From positions 1-54,129 of the forward strand of contig NZ_JAESDH010000028.1 of NCBI RefSeq assembly GCF_019249295.1: DNA of 54,129 bases, given 5' to 3'. Below, in pieces: positions 45,701 through 54,129 of the stretch. The notes beneath the pieces were generated by a model. It searched no databases. It saw only the letters and a list, made by a program, of their open reading frames with translations, and was not told the origin of the DNA. The DNA is from Alteromonas antoniana. GTDB lineage: Bacteria > Pseudomonadota > Gammaproteobacteria > Enterobacterales > Alteromonadaceae. Numbering within the stretch: the first letter of the stretch is position 1; every line of letters begins with the position of its first letter. The translations under genes were made by a program, and so were the position numbers.

Positions 45701-45734
45701 GTCTGTTATGTTGCATAAGTAAAGGGATTTGGAA

Positions 45735-46805
45735 TTGCAGGTAAACCAACAGGAAATCGACGCAGTAGAAGCGAAACTTCAGCGACAACATGGAATAAAG
45801 GCGGCTATTGCAGGGGCGTTTTGGGCGATACCTGTACTGGTGCTTTGGTATGTGTCTTATCAGATAAATGACAGTTTTGCACCGCTGATGCTTGCCATCA
45901 GTGGGATCCTGGTTGGCTTTGCCGTTCGTTTCCACGGCCAGGGTTACACGCCCTCATTCGGGATCATCGCCTTTCTCACGCATCTTGCTGTTGTTATTGC
46001 CGCGTTTCTGTTTGGGATGAGTCTCGGGGAAGGGCAAACGGTGCTTGCTGTGATGCTTGCCGGATTCTATGTTGCCGGGGCATGGGCGGCAGTTTATATC
46101 GGCAGAGCGCGCATACCGTTTACCCAGCACAGAGCGTTTTATCTGTTGACGGAGCAGACGCCGCACCCCAGCCACAAGCGCCTGCGAAATCGTTGGTTTT
46201 TAACGGTTCCTGTCAGCGTGATCCTCACTTGCGTGACCCTTTCCGCTTCACTGTTTACGCTGGCCAGCATTGATTTCATTAATGCTTCCGTGTCTCACGC
46301 TCAGCGTGAGAGTGAGCAGCGGGATGCTCTTGAGCAAAAAGCAATAGACGTCACCTCAGAGCATCTGGCTACTCTGACCAATGACGAGGCAATGCGTCAC
46401 GCCTATGCGTTCTTTCATGGTTTTCTTCCCAGCAAAAAGGGCGCTCGCTACAGTCGCTACCCAAAGTCCGAATATAAATCTAAACGTATTTTGTCCTTCT
46501 TAGCGCAGGAAAGAGAAGATGCCCGTGCGCAGTTCATACTCGGACGGTTAACCTATGCTGAGGAAGGGGGCGCACTAATTCAGCAGGCTGCTGACAACGG
46601 CGATAGTTTTGCCAAAATTCATCAGGCCACGGAATTTGGCTGTTTTGGCAATACCCGACGCGCAACAGAGCTACTGAATCTGTTGGCGAAAACAGTGACA
46701 GAGGCCAGTGCAAAACAGGAAAATGATTCGATTCTGCATACAGGGTTTGACAGCGTGTGTGCCGAATTCAGCAGGCCTGACTTTGCGATGATGTACATTC
46801 GCTGA
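45735..46805 (+). CDS. Membrane protein with Sel1-like C-terminus
   Basis: A ~356-residue protein. The N-terminal part has four to five hydrophobic helices (for example IAGAFWAIPVLVLWYVSY, LMLAISGILVGFAVRF, FLTHLAVVIAAFLFGMS and, separately, LTVPVSVILTCVTLSAS). The C-terminal ~130 residues contain a Sel1/TPR-like repeat region (DARAQFILGRLTYAEEGGAL, NGDSFAKIHQATEFGCFGNT). No known family. No ATG fits: TTG at 45735 has AAGGGA 7 bases upstream and was chosen over TTG 45729. The 3' end overlaps the convergent M28 peptidase gene by 38 bases. A scaffold or adaptor role is inferred from the repeats. Confidence 0.75.
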   Translation: MQVNQQEIDAVEAKLQRQHGIKAAIAGAFWAIPVLVLWYVSYQINDSFAPLMLAISGILVGFAVRFHGQGYTPSFGIIAFLTHLAVVIAAFLFGMSLGEGQTVLAVMLAGFYVAGAWAAVYIGRARIPFTQHRAFYLLTEQTPHPSHKRLRNRWFLTVPVSVILTCVTLSASLFTLASIDFINASVSHAQRESEQRDALEQKAIDVTSEHLATLTNDEAMRHAYAFFHGFLPSKKGARYSRYPKSEYKSKRILSFLAQEREDARAQFILGRLTYAEEGGALIQQAADNGDSFAKIHQATEFGCFGNTRRATELLNLLAKTVTEASAKQENDSILHTGFDSVCAEFSRPDFAMMYIR

Positions 46806-47757
46806 TAGTGGTCTGAGTCTTCCCTAGCAGCGTGGTCATATTTGCATCTGCATACTCAGCCACCAGGATTGCTGCTTTGACAGCGTCTGCTGCGAACTGT
46901 GGGCGGATGGTCTCGATAGTGTCTGAATGCTGATGGTAGTGCGAGTGTATGTCTGAGGCAAAAAACAAATAGGGAATACCTGCTTTATCGAAGGCTCCGT
47001 GATCGCTGGCTTGCTGCCAGTCCTGTCGGTGATGACGCCTGCCATTTTCCCGGTAAAGCCTGCGCGGGTTGGTGGAGAGGCGAGCGCTAAGCATGTCCAG
47101 CTGTGGTATCGCAGCCAGGTGATCATCGATAGCATCAGGGAGCCCGTGGGCAAGAATAAACAGGATTTGTTTTCTGCCACCATTTCCCAACATATCCAGA
47201 TTTATATTCAGCAGAAGTGTCTGGTTATTGATAACGGGATCGTCAAACAACGCATGAGCGCCATGTAAGCCGCTTTCTTCTGCATCGGTGGCGACAAACA
47301 GCAATGAATGGTGCGGAGGGTTGGCGTTAAAATACGCAGCAATAGCCAGCATGACAGCAACCCCTGATGCGTTGTCATCGGCACCGTTAAATATGCGGCG
47401 ACCCTGTCGACCAAGATGGTCGTAGTGCGCCGTAAACACAATATATTGCTCCGGATAATCAGCGCCGCTTATCTTTCCGATGATATTGATGCCGCGTTTT
47501 TGCACCATGTTTTGGGTAAACGTAAAGGGATGAGAAAACTGATTTTGCAGCGGTTGCAAAGCCAGCGATGTAAAACGATGACGAAGATAGTCTGCGGCTT
47601 TATCGTGTCCCGGCGTATCTGGCTCTCTGCCTGCTTTGTCGCCGGCCGAAAGATTTCGGATATCTTCTAAAAGCTGAGCCTGATGTGAAGCTGCATGAGC
47701 ATGGTAGCTAAGCAGTATTGCGGTCACTGCAATCGCGAGCGCATTACGGCCTTTCAT
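46768..47757 (-). CDS. M28 family zinc peptidase
   Basis: A 329-residue exported M28 (aminopeptidase-like) metallopeptidase. A signal peptide (about residues 1-22, ending HAHAA) is followed by the catalytic domain with co-catalytic zinc residues in TAHYDHLG, NGADDNASG, VATDAEESG and LNINLDMLG, and a later His in ASDIHSHYHQHSD. It probably removes N-terminal residues from peptides in the periplasm. The start is ATG at 47757, inside the end of the solute-binding protein gene (14-base overlap); GTG at 47778 has no site. The 3' end overlaps the convergent gene by 38 bases. Confidence 0.92.
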   Translation of the reverse strand: MKGRNALAIAVTAILLSYHAHAASHQAQLLEDIRNLSAGDKAGREPDTPGHDKAADYLRHRFTSLALQPLQNQFSHPFTFTQNMVQKRGINIIGKISGADYPEQYIVFTAHYDHLGRQGRRIFNGADDNASGVAVMLAIAAYFNANPPHHSLLFVATDAEESGLHGAHALFDDPVINNQTLLLNINLDMLGNGGRKQILFILAHGLPDAIDDHLAAIPQLDMLSARLSTNPRRLYRENGRRHHRQDWQQASDHGAFDKAGIPYLFFASDIHSHYHQHSDTIETIRPQFAADAVKAAILVAEYADANMTTLLGKTQTTISECTSSQSQAC

Positions 47758-48523
47758 AACACTGCATATTGGTTTCACTGGGCTGCGATAGCACGTTTGA
47801 CAGATGATGGTTGAAGGACTCTACGTAGGCCTTATCAACGGTTAAACGGCTGAACAGAAAAAATACCTCATTGTCGTGAAGAATTTCATCGGAAAGCACC
47901 AGATCTGAGTCCTCCTCGCTAAGCGAGGACAGGCTTGTCACTCGCAACCCTTTCATTTGATGGCACAATGCGCCGCGATCATCTACAACGGCATCAACTT
48001 TACCCTGTGATAACATTGCAATGCGCTCAGGTAGGCTAAAGCCGTGAACAAACTGTTTGGGATACTGTGCTTTTAGCGCTTCAACCAAATCGCCAAAGTA
48101 ACCTGATATATTGATACCAACAATCCCTCCCTGTTCAAGCACTTCTCGCAACTGTGTGTGGCGATTATGAGCAGCATTGTTGAAGAACATGACGCCAATC
48201 ACTTCCTGCCGATAGGGCAGTGAATAATAAAACTGCTCCGCCCGCTCAGGGGGGTAGGAAGCGCCAATAGAAATGTCGAAACTGCCTTTTCCCAACTCTA
48301 TGATAGACCGGGCCTCCGTCATCGGCAGCACATCGACCTTACAACCCATAGCGGTGACAACACGATTTAACAGCGTGAAGTCAATACCCTCATACAGGTC
48401 ATTACCAAACTGGTAGAAGTACGGCTTCCAGTCACCGTTATATGAAACCACTAGTTCAGACTGGCATTCCTTAGCCATAGCACTGTAGGAAAAAAGCATC
48501 AAAAAAGCGATGAGGGTGCGCAT
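47744..48523 (-). CDS. Periplasmic solute-binding protein (SBP family 3-like)
   Basis: A 259-residue exported protein with a signal peptide (about residues 1-17, ending AMAK). It shows the pattern of amino-acid-type (family 3) periplasmic binding proteins: LVVSYNGDWKPYFYQF, then YEGIDFTLLNRVVTAMGCKVDVLP, FDISIGASYPPERAEQFYYS and VDAVVDDRGAL. No ABC permease or ATPase gene is adjacent, so it may act as a sensor or an orphan binding protein. Translationally coupled to the M28 peptidase, suggesting peptide or amino-acid scavenging. Confidence 0.88.
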   Translation of the reverse strand: MRTLIAFLMLFSYSAMAKECQSELVVSYNGDWKPYFYQFGNDLYEGIDFTLLNRVVTAMGCKVDVLPMTEARSIIELGKGSFDISIGASYPPERAEQFYYSLPYRQEVIGVMFFNNAAHNRHTQLREVLEQGGIVGINISGYFGDLVEALKAQYPKQFVHGFSLPERIAMLSQGKVDAVVDDRGALCHQMKGLRVTSLSSLSEEDSDLVLSDEILHDNEVFFLFSRLTVDKAYVESFNHHLSNVLSQPSETNMQCYERP

Positions 48524-48738
48524 TCAACGTATCCATACTGACGTAAACGTTTTTAGTTTATGCGAGCATCTTTACGGAGAAAAGAACAAATATCAAACAA
48601 TGAAAGCAAAAACGGGAGGTGTTTTAGCAATTCGAGAGGGCAGACCATACTGCAAAGAAAGCAGAATATACAAAAGGGCAGCAGGTACCTGACAGGTTGG
48701 GTTAATGTCAGATGCCTGCTACCGCAAAGGTCGGCGGT

Positions 48739-49224
48739 TTAGTTTCGGGCCAGTAAGTTCTGTTCAGAAGCCGCTTCAAGGTTGTGCTCAATCAGCGGGT
48801 TACGCGCGTTGAGCTGCTTTGCTCTCTCTAAATCAGCTTTGCATGCCTGCGGCTGTGATGTCAGGCAGTTGAGCACGGCGCGGTTGTTGTAGGCAATCGC
48901 GCTGCCGTGTGCTGCCGATACCGCATCGTCACACGACTGTTTCGCGGTTGTCATATTGCCGGAAGCAATATGCGCTACGCACAAGTTGTTTAGCAGGGGG
49001 GCTCGTAGTGAGGTTACCGAAGACAGATTGAGCGCCGCCATAGTCTTGCGGATCCCTTTTTCGTAATCGCCGGACTCAATCTCTCTCACACCGTTTACGT
49101 CCTGAACGCTGGTTTTCAATTTCAGCGACTGGCCCTGATAAGTTTCTGCAACAGCGTTTGATGCAGTAAATGTCAGGCCTGCAAACAGGGTGAGAAGCAA
49201 TGATGTTGAACGTAAAGTAGCCAT
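48739..49224 (-). CDS. Secreted small TPR-like protein
   Basis: A 161-residue exported protein. The signal peptide covers residues 1-26 (ending NAVAE). The mature part is helical with TPR-like spacing (ESGDYEKGIRKTMAAL, LLNNLCVAHIASGNMTTAKQ, IAYNNRAVLNCLTSQPQ). Three or four Cys suggest a disulphide. The start ATG at 49224 has AAGGAT at good spacing. Divergent from the CadC-like regulator gene, which also carries TPRs; a partnership is possible but unproven. Confidence 0.82.
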   Translation of the reverse strand: MATLRSTSLLLTLFAGLTFTASNAVAETYQGQSLKLKTSVQDVNGVREIESGDYEKGIRKTMAALNLSSVTSLRAPLLNNLCVAHIASGNMTTAKQSCDDAVSAAHGSAIAYNNRAVLNCLTSQPQACKADLERAKQLNARNPLIEHNLEAASEQNLLARN

Positions 49225-49606
49225 AACAAATCCTTAGAACAGGGTCAGTACAAAAGTGTCGTAAAAGCGTTTCCCAAATTGCCTGTGCCTGTCTTTTTCG
49301 TGACGATTTGAGAGTTGCCTTTCGAGCGAGTATGGTTAGCGTCGTGCGGAATAGCCTGATGATCTCATAAAAAAAAGCTGATGATTTTCTAATGGTTGTA
49401 TAAGCTTTTGAAAAGTGTTTGTTTTTTTATATTTATTAAGTGACTTTTTTCCGGGTGGTTAACACAATTTTTCATCACTAAAAGTGGGGAAAGCACCAGA
49501 GAAGACTGTTTAGATACACAGAAAAATAAGAGACGGTGAAGATACTGACTTTACCAGTGAGAGCACAAACGAAGAGTGATGGCCTGGCGCCAGAGGCAGA
49601 AGACAA
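49225..49606. other. Divergent intergenic region before the CadC-like gene
   Basis: About 380 bases shared by the TPR-like secreted protein (minus) and the CadC-like regulator (plus). It is A+T-rich, with an imperfect AAAAGCT/AGCTTTT repeat near 49372-49410. No clear binding site or RNA gene was identified. Confidence 0.4.
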
Positions 49607-51955
49607 TTGACAACTAACCAGCAAATGCAGACAGATCGATTCAGAATTGGCGATTTTATCATTGATGCTGATGACAACACGGTATCTGGCCGTACGCAGC
49701 AGCGGCACATTGAGCCCAAAGCCATGCAGGTATTACTGGAGCTGGTGTCCTGCGCCAATAAAACGGCTGATCGCAAAGCGCTTCTGCAGAATGTGTGGGG
49801 AGACCGCGTGGTGGTAGATGAAGCGTTGACCCGGGTGATTTCTCAATTGCGAATTGCGTTTGATGACACAAAATCCCGTAGTCTGATTCAGACGGTACCA
49901 AAAAAAGGTTATCGCCTGAATGCACAGGTAGAATGGCTGCACGACGACGCTGGTGACCCTCAGTCGCAGCGGGACGGGTTGGATCGGGCAACGATTTCCG
50001 GACAACCCGTTATTGATGCTGGCAGCACGCCCGACTCATCGACAGGCTCACAGCAAGATGTGCAGGGCTTATTCTCCTCGCCGGTTTCCACCTATGTGCC
50101 CAAAAGTATGTTGCGCCGGCGTTTGCAGGGGAGCAGCTTTTTCTTTGGTATTGTGCTGATTGTTGCCGTTGTGACCTGGCTGGTGGACTCATCCGATTCT
50201 GCGCTCATTGACGATGCGCCATCTGTCGCGGTGCTTCCCTTAACAGCCGTCAGTGATAATACGCAGTCTCAATATTTAGCGGAAGGACTGGCTGAGGAGC
50301 TGATGACTGTGCTTGGGAATACGCCCGCACTGAATGTGCCCTCGCGTTATTCCACGTTTGCTTTTGCGCAGCAGTTCCAGCGGTTAAAGGATATCGCCAG
50401 CGCGCTGGATGTACGATATCTGATTGTAGGCACAGTAAGAAACGGTGAGGGCAGTTATACCATTGTTATTCGTCTTATTGACGCAAAGCAGGATAAAACC
50501 CTGTGGTCGTCAACCTATGAAGATGACGAAACCCGTCTGGCAGGCGTGTCCGACACGATTGCTGCAGATGTCATTAAGCAACTGTTACCGGAAACCAGCA
50601 GCGCTTTTTCGAGTACTGGCAGGATACATAACATCGAAGCGTATCAGGCTTATCTGAGGGGCACCTACTGGCTGATGAACGGAAAAACCAGCGAATGGTA
50701 TCTGCAGGCGGAACAGGCATTTAACGAGGCCATTCAGGCTGACCCTTCCTATGCAGAAGCTTACGGCAGCCTGGCGTACGTCTATGCCCGGTTTAACTAC
50801 CATGACACCTATCTTCCTCAACAAGAAGCAACACAAAAGGCAGAAGATGCCATCAGCACTGCACTGTCGCTGAACCCTGATAATGTGCAGGCGCATCTTG
50901 CAAGAGCTATTATTGCTACATCAGGGCAGGCATTCGATGTCGCCGAAGACGCATTGGACGCTGCACTTGCAATCACACCGCAACATGCAACGGCGTTGTA
51001 TCTGTATTCAGAGTTACGGCTTGCGCAGAATGATTTTGACAGTGCACTTGAGTATGCGAAGCAAGCGAAAACACAAGACCCACTCTCGCCCTGGGTGAAC
51101 GTAAACCTGGCAATTGTGCATTACTGGCGAGGTGAAATGGAGGCAGCGTTACGCGCAGCAGATGCCGCTATTGCGATCGATGATGACTATACCTGGGCCT
51201 ACGTCTGGAAGGCCAAAGCCCTGCATCAGCAAGGCCGTCTGGCAGAAGCGATTTCGGCGATGCAGGCGTGCCTTGACATTGATGCATCGTCACCCGTAAA
51301 CAACGCCTATACCGGCATCCTGTATCTGGAAGCCGGATTGCCAGAACGCGCAGCAACGCTGTTTACCACCACCGCAGCATTGTTTGGTGACTCAACCGAT
51401 GCACGGTTTTGGAAAGGGGTTGTTCGTTTCGCTTACGAGCAGCAAAACAGCGAAGTGGGTATTGCCATGCTTGAAGAGTTAACACTACTGGATAATCGCA
51501 TATTTTCACTGATACCTGTGCTATCGGCGTTATATCTTCAGAATGACCAGAGCGAAGCGGGTGGCCGTTTTTTGTCGCAATACATAAGGTTACCTGATGG
51601 CACCATGCCCAAGGTGAATTATCTGAATATGCACGCTGCAGCTGGACTGCGTGTGTTGCGCCAGAACAGCGATACGCAGAGCCATACCCCCGCAACTGAT
51701 TCTGCAGTGCTGGATGAACAGCTACTGCCTGAATTTGGTGAGGTATTCTGGTTACTGCAAAACGATGCGCTAAATCAAAAGCAACAGAAGCAGCTTAAAG
51801 AAACCCTGCTTTCAGGCTGGCCAGAATACCTCTGGGCAGTAAAAGAAACTGAGGGGGGATTGCAAGTATCTGGCAATATTCAGCCTGCGACCCTGGCAAC
51901 AATGAAAGCACGTCGTCAAAAGCAAGCTGAGGCGCTTGTGAAGCAAGAACAGTGA
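49607..51955 (+). CDS. CadC/ToxR-like membrane regulator with TPR domain
   Basis: A 782-residue one-component regulator. The N-terminal winged helix-turn-helix (about residues 10-110; FRIGDFIIDADDNTV, DRVVVDEALTRVISQLR, LIQTVPKKGYRLNA) is of the OmpR/CadC type. A single transmembrane helix follows (FFFGIVLIVAVVTWLVDS, about 181-198). The periplasmic part contains a TolB-like fold (SVAVLPLTAVSDNTQSQYLA, about 207-330) and at least four TPR repeats (about 340-640). This is the layout of membrane-bound adenylate-cyclase/CadC-like TPR regulators. The start is TTG at 49607, with AGAAGA close upstream; an ATG at 49625 has no site. Its target genes are unknown. A terminator follows. Confidence 0.92.
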   Translation: MTTNQQMQTDRFRIGDFIIDADDNTVSGRTQQRHIEPKAMQVLLELVSCANKTADRKALLQNVWGDRVVVDEALTRVISQLRIAFDDTKSRSLIQTVPKKGYRLNAQVEWLHDDAGDPQSQRDGLDRATISGQPVIDAGSTPDSSTGSQQDVQGLFSSPVSTYVPKSMLRRRLQGSSFFFGIVLIVAVVTWLVDSSDSALIDDAPSVAVLPLTAVSDNTQSQYLAEGLAEELMTVLGNTPALNVPSRYSTFAFAQQFQRLKDIASALDVRYLIVGTVRNGEGSYTIVIRLIDAKQDKTLWSSTYEDDETRLAGVSDTIAADVIKQLLPETSSAFSSTGRIHNIEAYQAYLRGTYWLMNGKTSEWYLQAEQAFNEAIQADPSYAEAYGSLAYVYARFNYHDTYLPQQEATQKAEDAISTALSLNPDNVQAHLARAIIATSGQAFDVAEDALDAALAITPQHATALYLYSELRLAQNDFDSALEYAKQAKTQDPLSPWVNVNLAIVHYWRGEMEAALRAADAAIAIDDDYTWAYVWKAKALHQQGRLAEAISAMQACLDIDASSPVNNAYTGILYLEAGLPERAATLFTTTAALFGDSTDARFWKGVVRFAYEQQNSEVGIAMLEELTLLDNRIFSLIPVLSALYLQNDQSEAGGRFLSQYIRLPDGTMPKVNYLNMHAAAGLRVLRQNSDTQSHTPATDSAVLDEQLLPEFGEVFWLLQNDALNQKQQKQLKETLLSGWPEYLWAVKETEGGLQVSGNIQPATLATMKARRQKQAEALVKQEQ

Positions 51956-51985
51956 CGTTGTGTTCACAATCATGCCGGGCATGGC

Positions 51986-52025
51986 AAGCCTCCCTATGTT
52001 TTGCAGCAATGCAAGGGGGGCTTTT
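51986..52025 (+). terminator. Terminator of the CadC-like gene
   Basis: A long hairpin: AAGCCTCCCT (51986-51995) pairs with AGGGGGGCTT (52014-52023), with an inner TTGCA/TGCAA stem closed by the GCAA tetraloop, then TTTT. It lies 30 bases past the stop codon. Confidence 0.85.
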
Positions 52026-52294
52026 GCAAGACGCTTACGGCGAAATAAATGCAAAATAACCCGATTGCGCAAAATTTATGCTGGCTAACACTGAATTAGG
52101 GTGTTACTATGCGTCCGCCTTTCGAAGGTTCTATTTACATTTGATATAAGCTACATCCGTTAGTCCCTTGTTTGTCCACTTGTGCGATTCTCATTACGAC
52201 CTCTACTGATTTAGACCTGTTACAAAGCGATAGCCCTTCAGCGCAACCGGGTTGTTTTTTGCACCCATCATTTTTATTTATTAAGGAGTTATCC
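52026..52294 (+). promoter_or_regulatory. Promoter and long leader of the cold-shock gene
   Basis: About 270 bases between the preceding terminator and the Csp start. Long untranslated leaders are usual for cspA-type genes and act as RNA thermosensors. TTTACA (about 52133) and GATATAAGC (about 52143) lie in this stretch and may be part of the promoter. Precise start site not determinable. Confidence 0.35.
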
Positions 52295-52504
52295 ATGTCT
52301 ACAGTGACTGGTACCGTTAAGTGGTTCGACGAAACTAAAGGTTTTGGTTTTATTTCTCAGGCAGACGGCGGCAAAGATGTATTCGTACATTTCCGTGCAA
52401 TCAAATCAGACGGTTTCCGTACTCTGACTGAAGGCCAACAAGTTCAATTCGTAGTTGAACAAGGTCAAAAAGGTCCTCAGGCTTCTGACGTAGAAGTACT
52501 GTAA
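52295..52504 (+). CDS. Cold-shock protein (CspA family)
   Basis: A 69-residue cold-shock domain protein that binds single-stranded RNA/DNA as an RNA chaperone. Both RNA-binding motifs are present: RNP1 (KGFGFI) and RNP2 (VFVHF). It begins [16 protein letters not shown] and ends SDVEVL. The start ATG at 52295 has AAGGAG at ideal spacing; an in-frame ATG at 52172 lies in the leader. A DEAD-box helicase gene follows 140 bases downstream, and both types of protein act on structured RNA in the cold. Which member of the paralogue family this is cannot be told. Confidence 0.96.
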   Translation: MSTVTGTVKWFDETKGFGFISQADGGKDVFVHFRAIKSDGFRTLTEGQQVQFVVEQGQKGPQASDVEVL

Positions 52505-52645
52505 ATACCTTCAAACAGGCGGGCGCAGTCATTGTGCCCGTTTGTGAATTTCCTTCCTGAATTATCTTATGCCTGATTACCTTTGCTGTTTTCACACAGA
52601 CATCAAAGATCATCAGGCCCCCATTCAATACCATTTGAGGTGTAC

Positions 52646-54010
52646 ATGCCTTTTACCAAGTTGGGCTTATCAGCTCCGCTACTTCGCGCTATTTCTGCGC
52701 AAAAATACACAAAACCTTCTCCTATTCAGGAGCAGGCTATTCCTGCCATTTTATCTGGCAATGACGTTCTGGCTGCCGCACAAACGGGAACCGGAAAAAC
52801 CGCAGGCTTTGCACTGCCACTGTTACAGCGCCTTTCTGAAGGCAAAAAGCCCGGTGCAAATCACATTCGCGCACTTGTTCTTACGCCAACCCGCGAGCTG
52901 GCTGCACAGGTAGAGCAGAGCGTTCGTGATTACAGCACGGAATTGTCGCTTTCCAGTGCAGTAGTATTCGGTGGCGTGGGTATTAACCCACAAATGAAGC
53001 GCCTTCGTGGTGGTGTGGATGTGCTGGTGGCGACGCCAGGCCGGTTACTGGATTTGTATCAGCAAAATGCAGTGAAATTCAGTCAGCTTGAAGTACTGGT
53101 GCTGGATGAAGCCGACCGCATGCTGGACATGGGCTTCATTCACGACATTAAACGCATTCTGAAATTGTTGCCACAACAACGCCAGACCTTATTATTTTCT
53201 GCGACTTTCTCGCCAACCGTTACCGCGTTTGCTGAGACCATTACCAAGCAGCCAGTAAAAATATCTACAGCGCCGGAAAATTCCACTGTCGATATCATTG
53301 AGCAGAAGTTGGTACCGCTTGATAAGAACCGCAAAATTCCGGCGCTTATCAGTATGATCAAGCAGAATAACTGGACTCAGACACTGGTCTTTAGCCGCAC
53401 AAAACATGGTGCCAACCGGATTGCCAAAAAGCTGGAATCAGCGGGGATCCCCAGTGCTGCTATTCACGGTAACAAAAGTCAGGGTGCGCGTACCAAAGCG
53501 CTCGCTGATTTCAAATCCGGTGAAATTGATGTGATGGTAGCGACTGATATTGCCGCACGCGGTATTGATATCAGCCAGTTGCCGGTAGTGATCAACCTGG
53601 ACTTACCGAATACACCAGCCGACTATGTGCACCGCATTGGTCGTACAGGACGCGCCGGTGCTGAAGGGCAGGCATGGTCGCTGGTAAGCGCAGATGAACT
53701 GCAGCAGTTAAAAGACATTGAAACACTGATCCAGAAACTGCTTCCACGTCAGCCGCTGGCGGGCTTCGAGCCATCATTATCGCTGCCGCAAACCACACTG
53801 TCAGCGCCCAAGAAGCCAAAAAAGCCGAAGAAGCCAAAGCAGCATAGTGACGGAAATAGTCAGGGCAATGGCGGCGGTCAGGCAAAAGCCAGACGTCCTC
53901 AACAACGTAGCGGTGGTGGCCAGAATAAATCGAATATTGATAACCGGTCACGTCGGAGCAATAACGCGCCTCGTCGTGCCAGCGAGTCAGGCCGACACGC
54001 CTCGATGTAA
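52646..54010 (+). CDS. DEAD-box RNA helicase (RhlE-type)
   Basis: A 454-residue ATP-dependent RNA helicase. Conserved motifs are present: Q motif ([13 protein letters not shown]), I AQTGTGKT, Ia [14 protein letters not shown] (VLDEADRML), III SAT (LLFSATFS), [20 protein letters not shown] and [12 protein letters not shown]. The C-terminal ~70 residues are Lys/Pro- and Arg/Gly/Gln-rich ([22 protein letters not shown]), typical of RhlE/SrmB-type tails that bind RNA. The start is ATG at 52646 with GAGGTG upstream. Likely roles are ribosome assembly or RNA decay at low temperature (inference from the cspA neighbour). A strong terminator ends the window. Confidence 0.95.
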   Translation: MPFTKLGLSAPLLRAISAQKYTKPSPIQEQAIPAILSGNDVLAAAQTGTGKTAGFALPLLQRLSEGKKPGANHIRALVLTPTRELAAQVEQSVRDYSTELSLSSAVVFGGVGINPQMKRLRGGVDVLVATPGRLLDLYQQNAVKFSQLEVLVLDEADRMLDMGFIHDIKRILKLLPQQRQTLLFSATFSPTVTAFAETITKQPVKISTAPENSTVDIIEQKLVPLDKNRKIPALISMIKQNNWTQTLVFSRTKHGANRIAKKLESAGIPSAAIHGNKSQGARTKALADFKSGEIDVMVATDIAARGIDISQLPVVINLDLPNTPADYVHRIGRTGRAGAEGQAWSLVSADELQQLKDIETLIQKLLPRQPLAGFEPSLSLPQTTLSAPKKPKKPKKPKQHSDGNSQGNGGGQAKARRPQQRSGGGQNKSNIDNRSRRSNNAPRRASESGRHASM

Positions 54011-54096
54011 TCCAACGCTTTTGCTAAATGCACAAAAAAGGCACCTTTAGGGTAATGCCGATCAGTTAAGAGATTGACATTGGCTGTAAGAGGATC

Positions 54097-54129
54097 AAAA
54101 TCCGATGATCGTAAGGTCATCGGATTTTT
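54097..54129 (+). terminator. Terminator of the DEAD-box helicase gene
   Basis: A perfect 12-bp stem (54097-54108 with 54117-54128) with an eight-base loop, bordered by A and T runs; a further T tract may continue past the right edge of the window. Confidence 0.85.

Larger units (their letters stand above)
45377..45734. other. Intergenic region with terminator and palindrome
   Basis: About 360 bases. It holds the terminator at 45482-45508 and a 15-bp palindrome at 45686-45700 (both listed). No further gene or RNA was recognised. Confidence 0.5.

Noticed and set aside
52172..52294. 41-codon N-terminal extension of the cold-shock protein
   Set aside because: The extension is not cold-shock-like, and the ATG at 52295 has an ideal AAGGAG; the stretch is better explained as an untranslated leader.
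1..54129. CRISPR array, prophage or integron
   Set aside because: No regularly spaced direct repeats, phage structural genes, recombinase or attC-like series were seen.

Overview
The window looks like chromosomal DNA of a marine gammaproteobacterium, most likely from the Alteromonadales (Alteromonas-like). The reasons are the 3' end of a gammaproteobacterial-type 5S rRNA at the left edge, the MipA/OmpV-DUF3019-response regulator-histidine kinase block, many secreted or outer-membrane proteins, abundant c-di-GMP genes and a Fur-type TonB receptor locus. The taxonomic call is inference from gene content; no marker phylogeny could be run. Genes fill most of the window, and no phage, CRISPR array, plasmid or intact transposase gene was seen.

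Layout. 1-100: end of an rRNA operon and its terminator. 0.5-4.2 kb: an unknown protein with a perfect 10-bp dyad before its start, a secreted EF-hand protein, a nitrilase-superfamily hydrolase with a 57-residue membrane protein behind it, and a periplasmic histidine phosphatase. 4.2-8.5 kb: DNA polymerase II abutting a TPR-GGDEF diguanylate cyclase. 8.7-11.0 kb (+): an MBL-fold hydrolase and a patatin-like lipase. 11.0-16.9 kb (-): an ECF sigma/RskA-type anti-sigma pair, a secreted DUF4331 protein, an Asp-rich lipoprotein, a TPR protein and a HupE/UreJ-like transporter with an EF-hand loop in its periplasmic part. This is the best candidate for a little-described system. 17.0-19.3 kb: a tightly overlapping receiver-CheC-histidine kinase operon, followed by a 261-bp element with 31-bp inverted ends.

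20.1-23.0 kb: a phospholipase D/VTT fusion overlapping an EEP-family phosphodiesterase. 23.4-25.2 kb: a soluble multi-PAS chemoreceptor whose N-terminus lies in a different frame behind a T6 tract after an upstream ATG. 25.2-28.5 kb: a second GGDEF protein and a CPA2 antiporter. 28.7-33.4 kb: an outer-membrane barrel, then a divergent iron-uptake locus (TonB siderophore receptor; PepSY membrane protein and partner) around a near-consensus Fur box. 34.0-37.7 kb: an exported catalase-peroxidase preceded by a nested hairpin, and a third GGDEF protein. 38.0-45.4 kb: a DUF885 peptidase-like protein, an MscS channel, the two-component/MipA/DUF3019 operon and a small exported or membrane protein. 45.7-54.1 kb: a membrane/Sel1-like protein, an M28 peptidase with a solute-binding protein, a small TPR-like protein, a CadC-like membrane regulator with TPRs, a cold-shock protein and an RhlE-type DEAD-box helicase.

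The shared themes are envelope sensing and signalling (three diguanylate cyclases, three kinase or CheC modules, one ECF pair, one ToxR/CadC-like regulator), metal handling (iron uptake, the HupE-like protein, EF hands) and stress response (KatG, Csp/DEAD-box). Starts were chosen by Shine-Dalgarno spacing and signal peptides where several were possible; the choices are stated in each entry.
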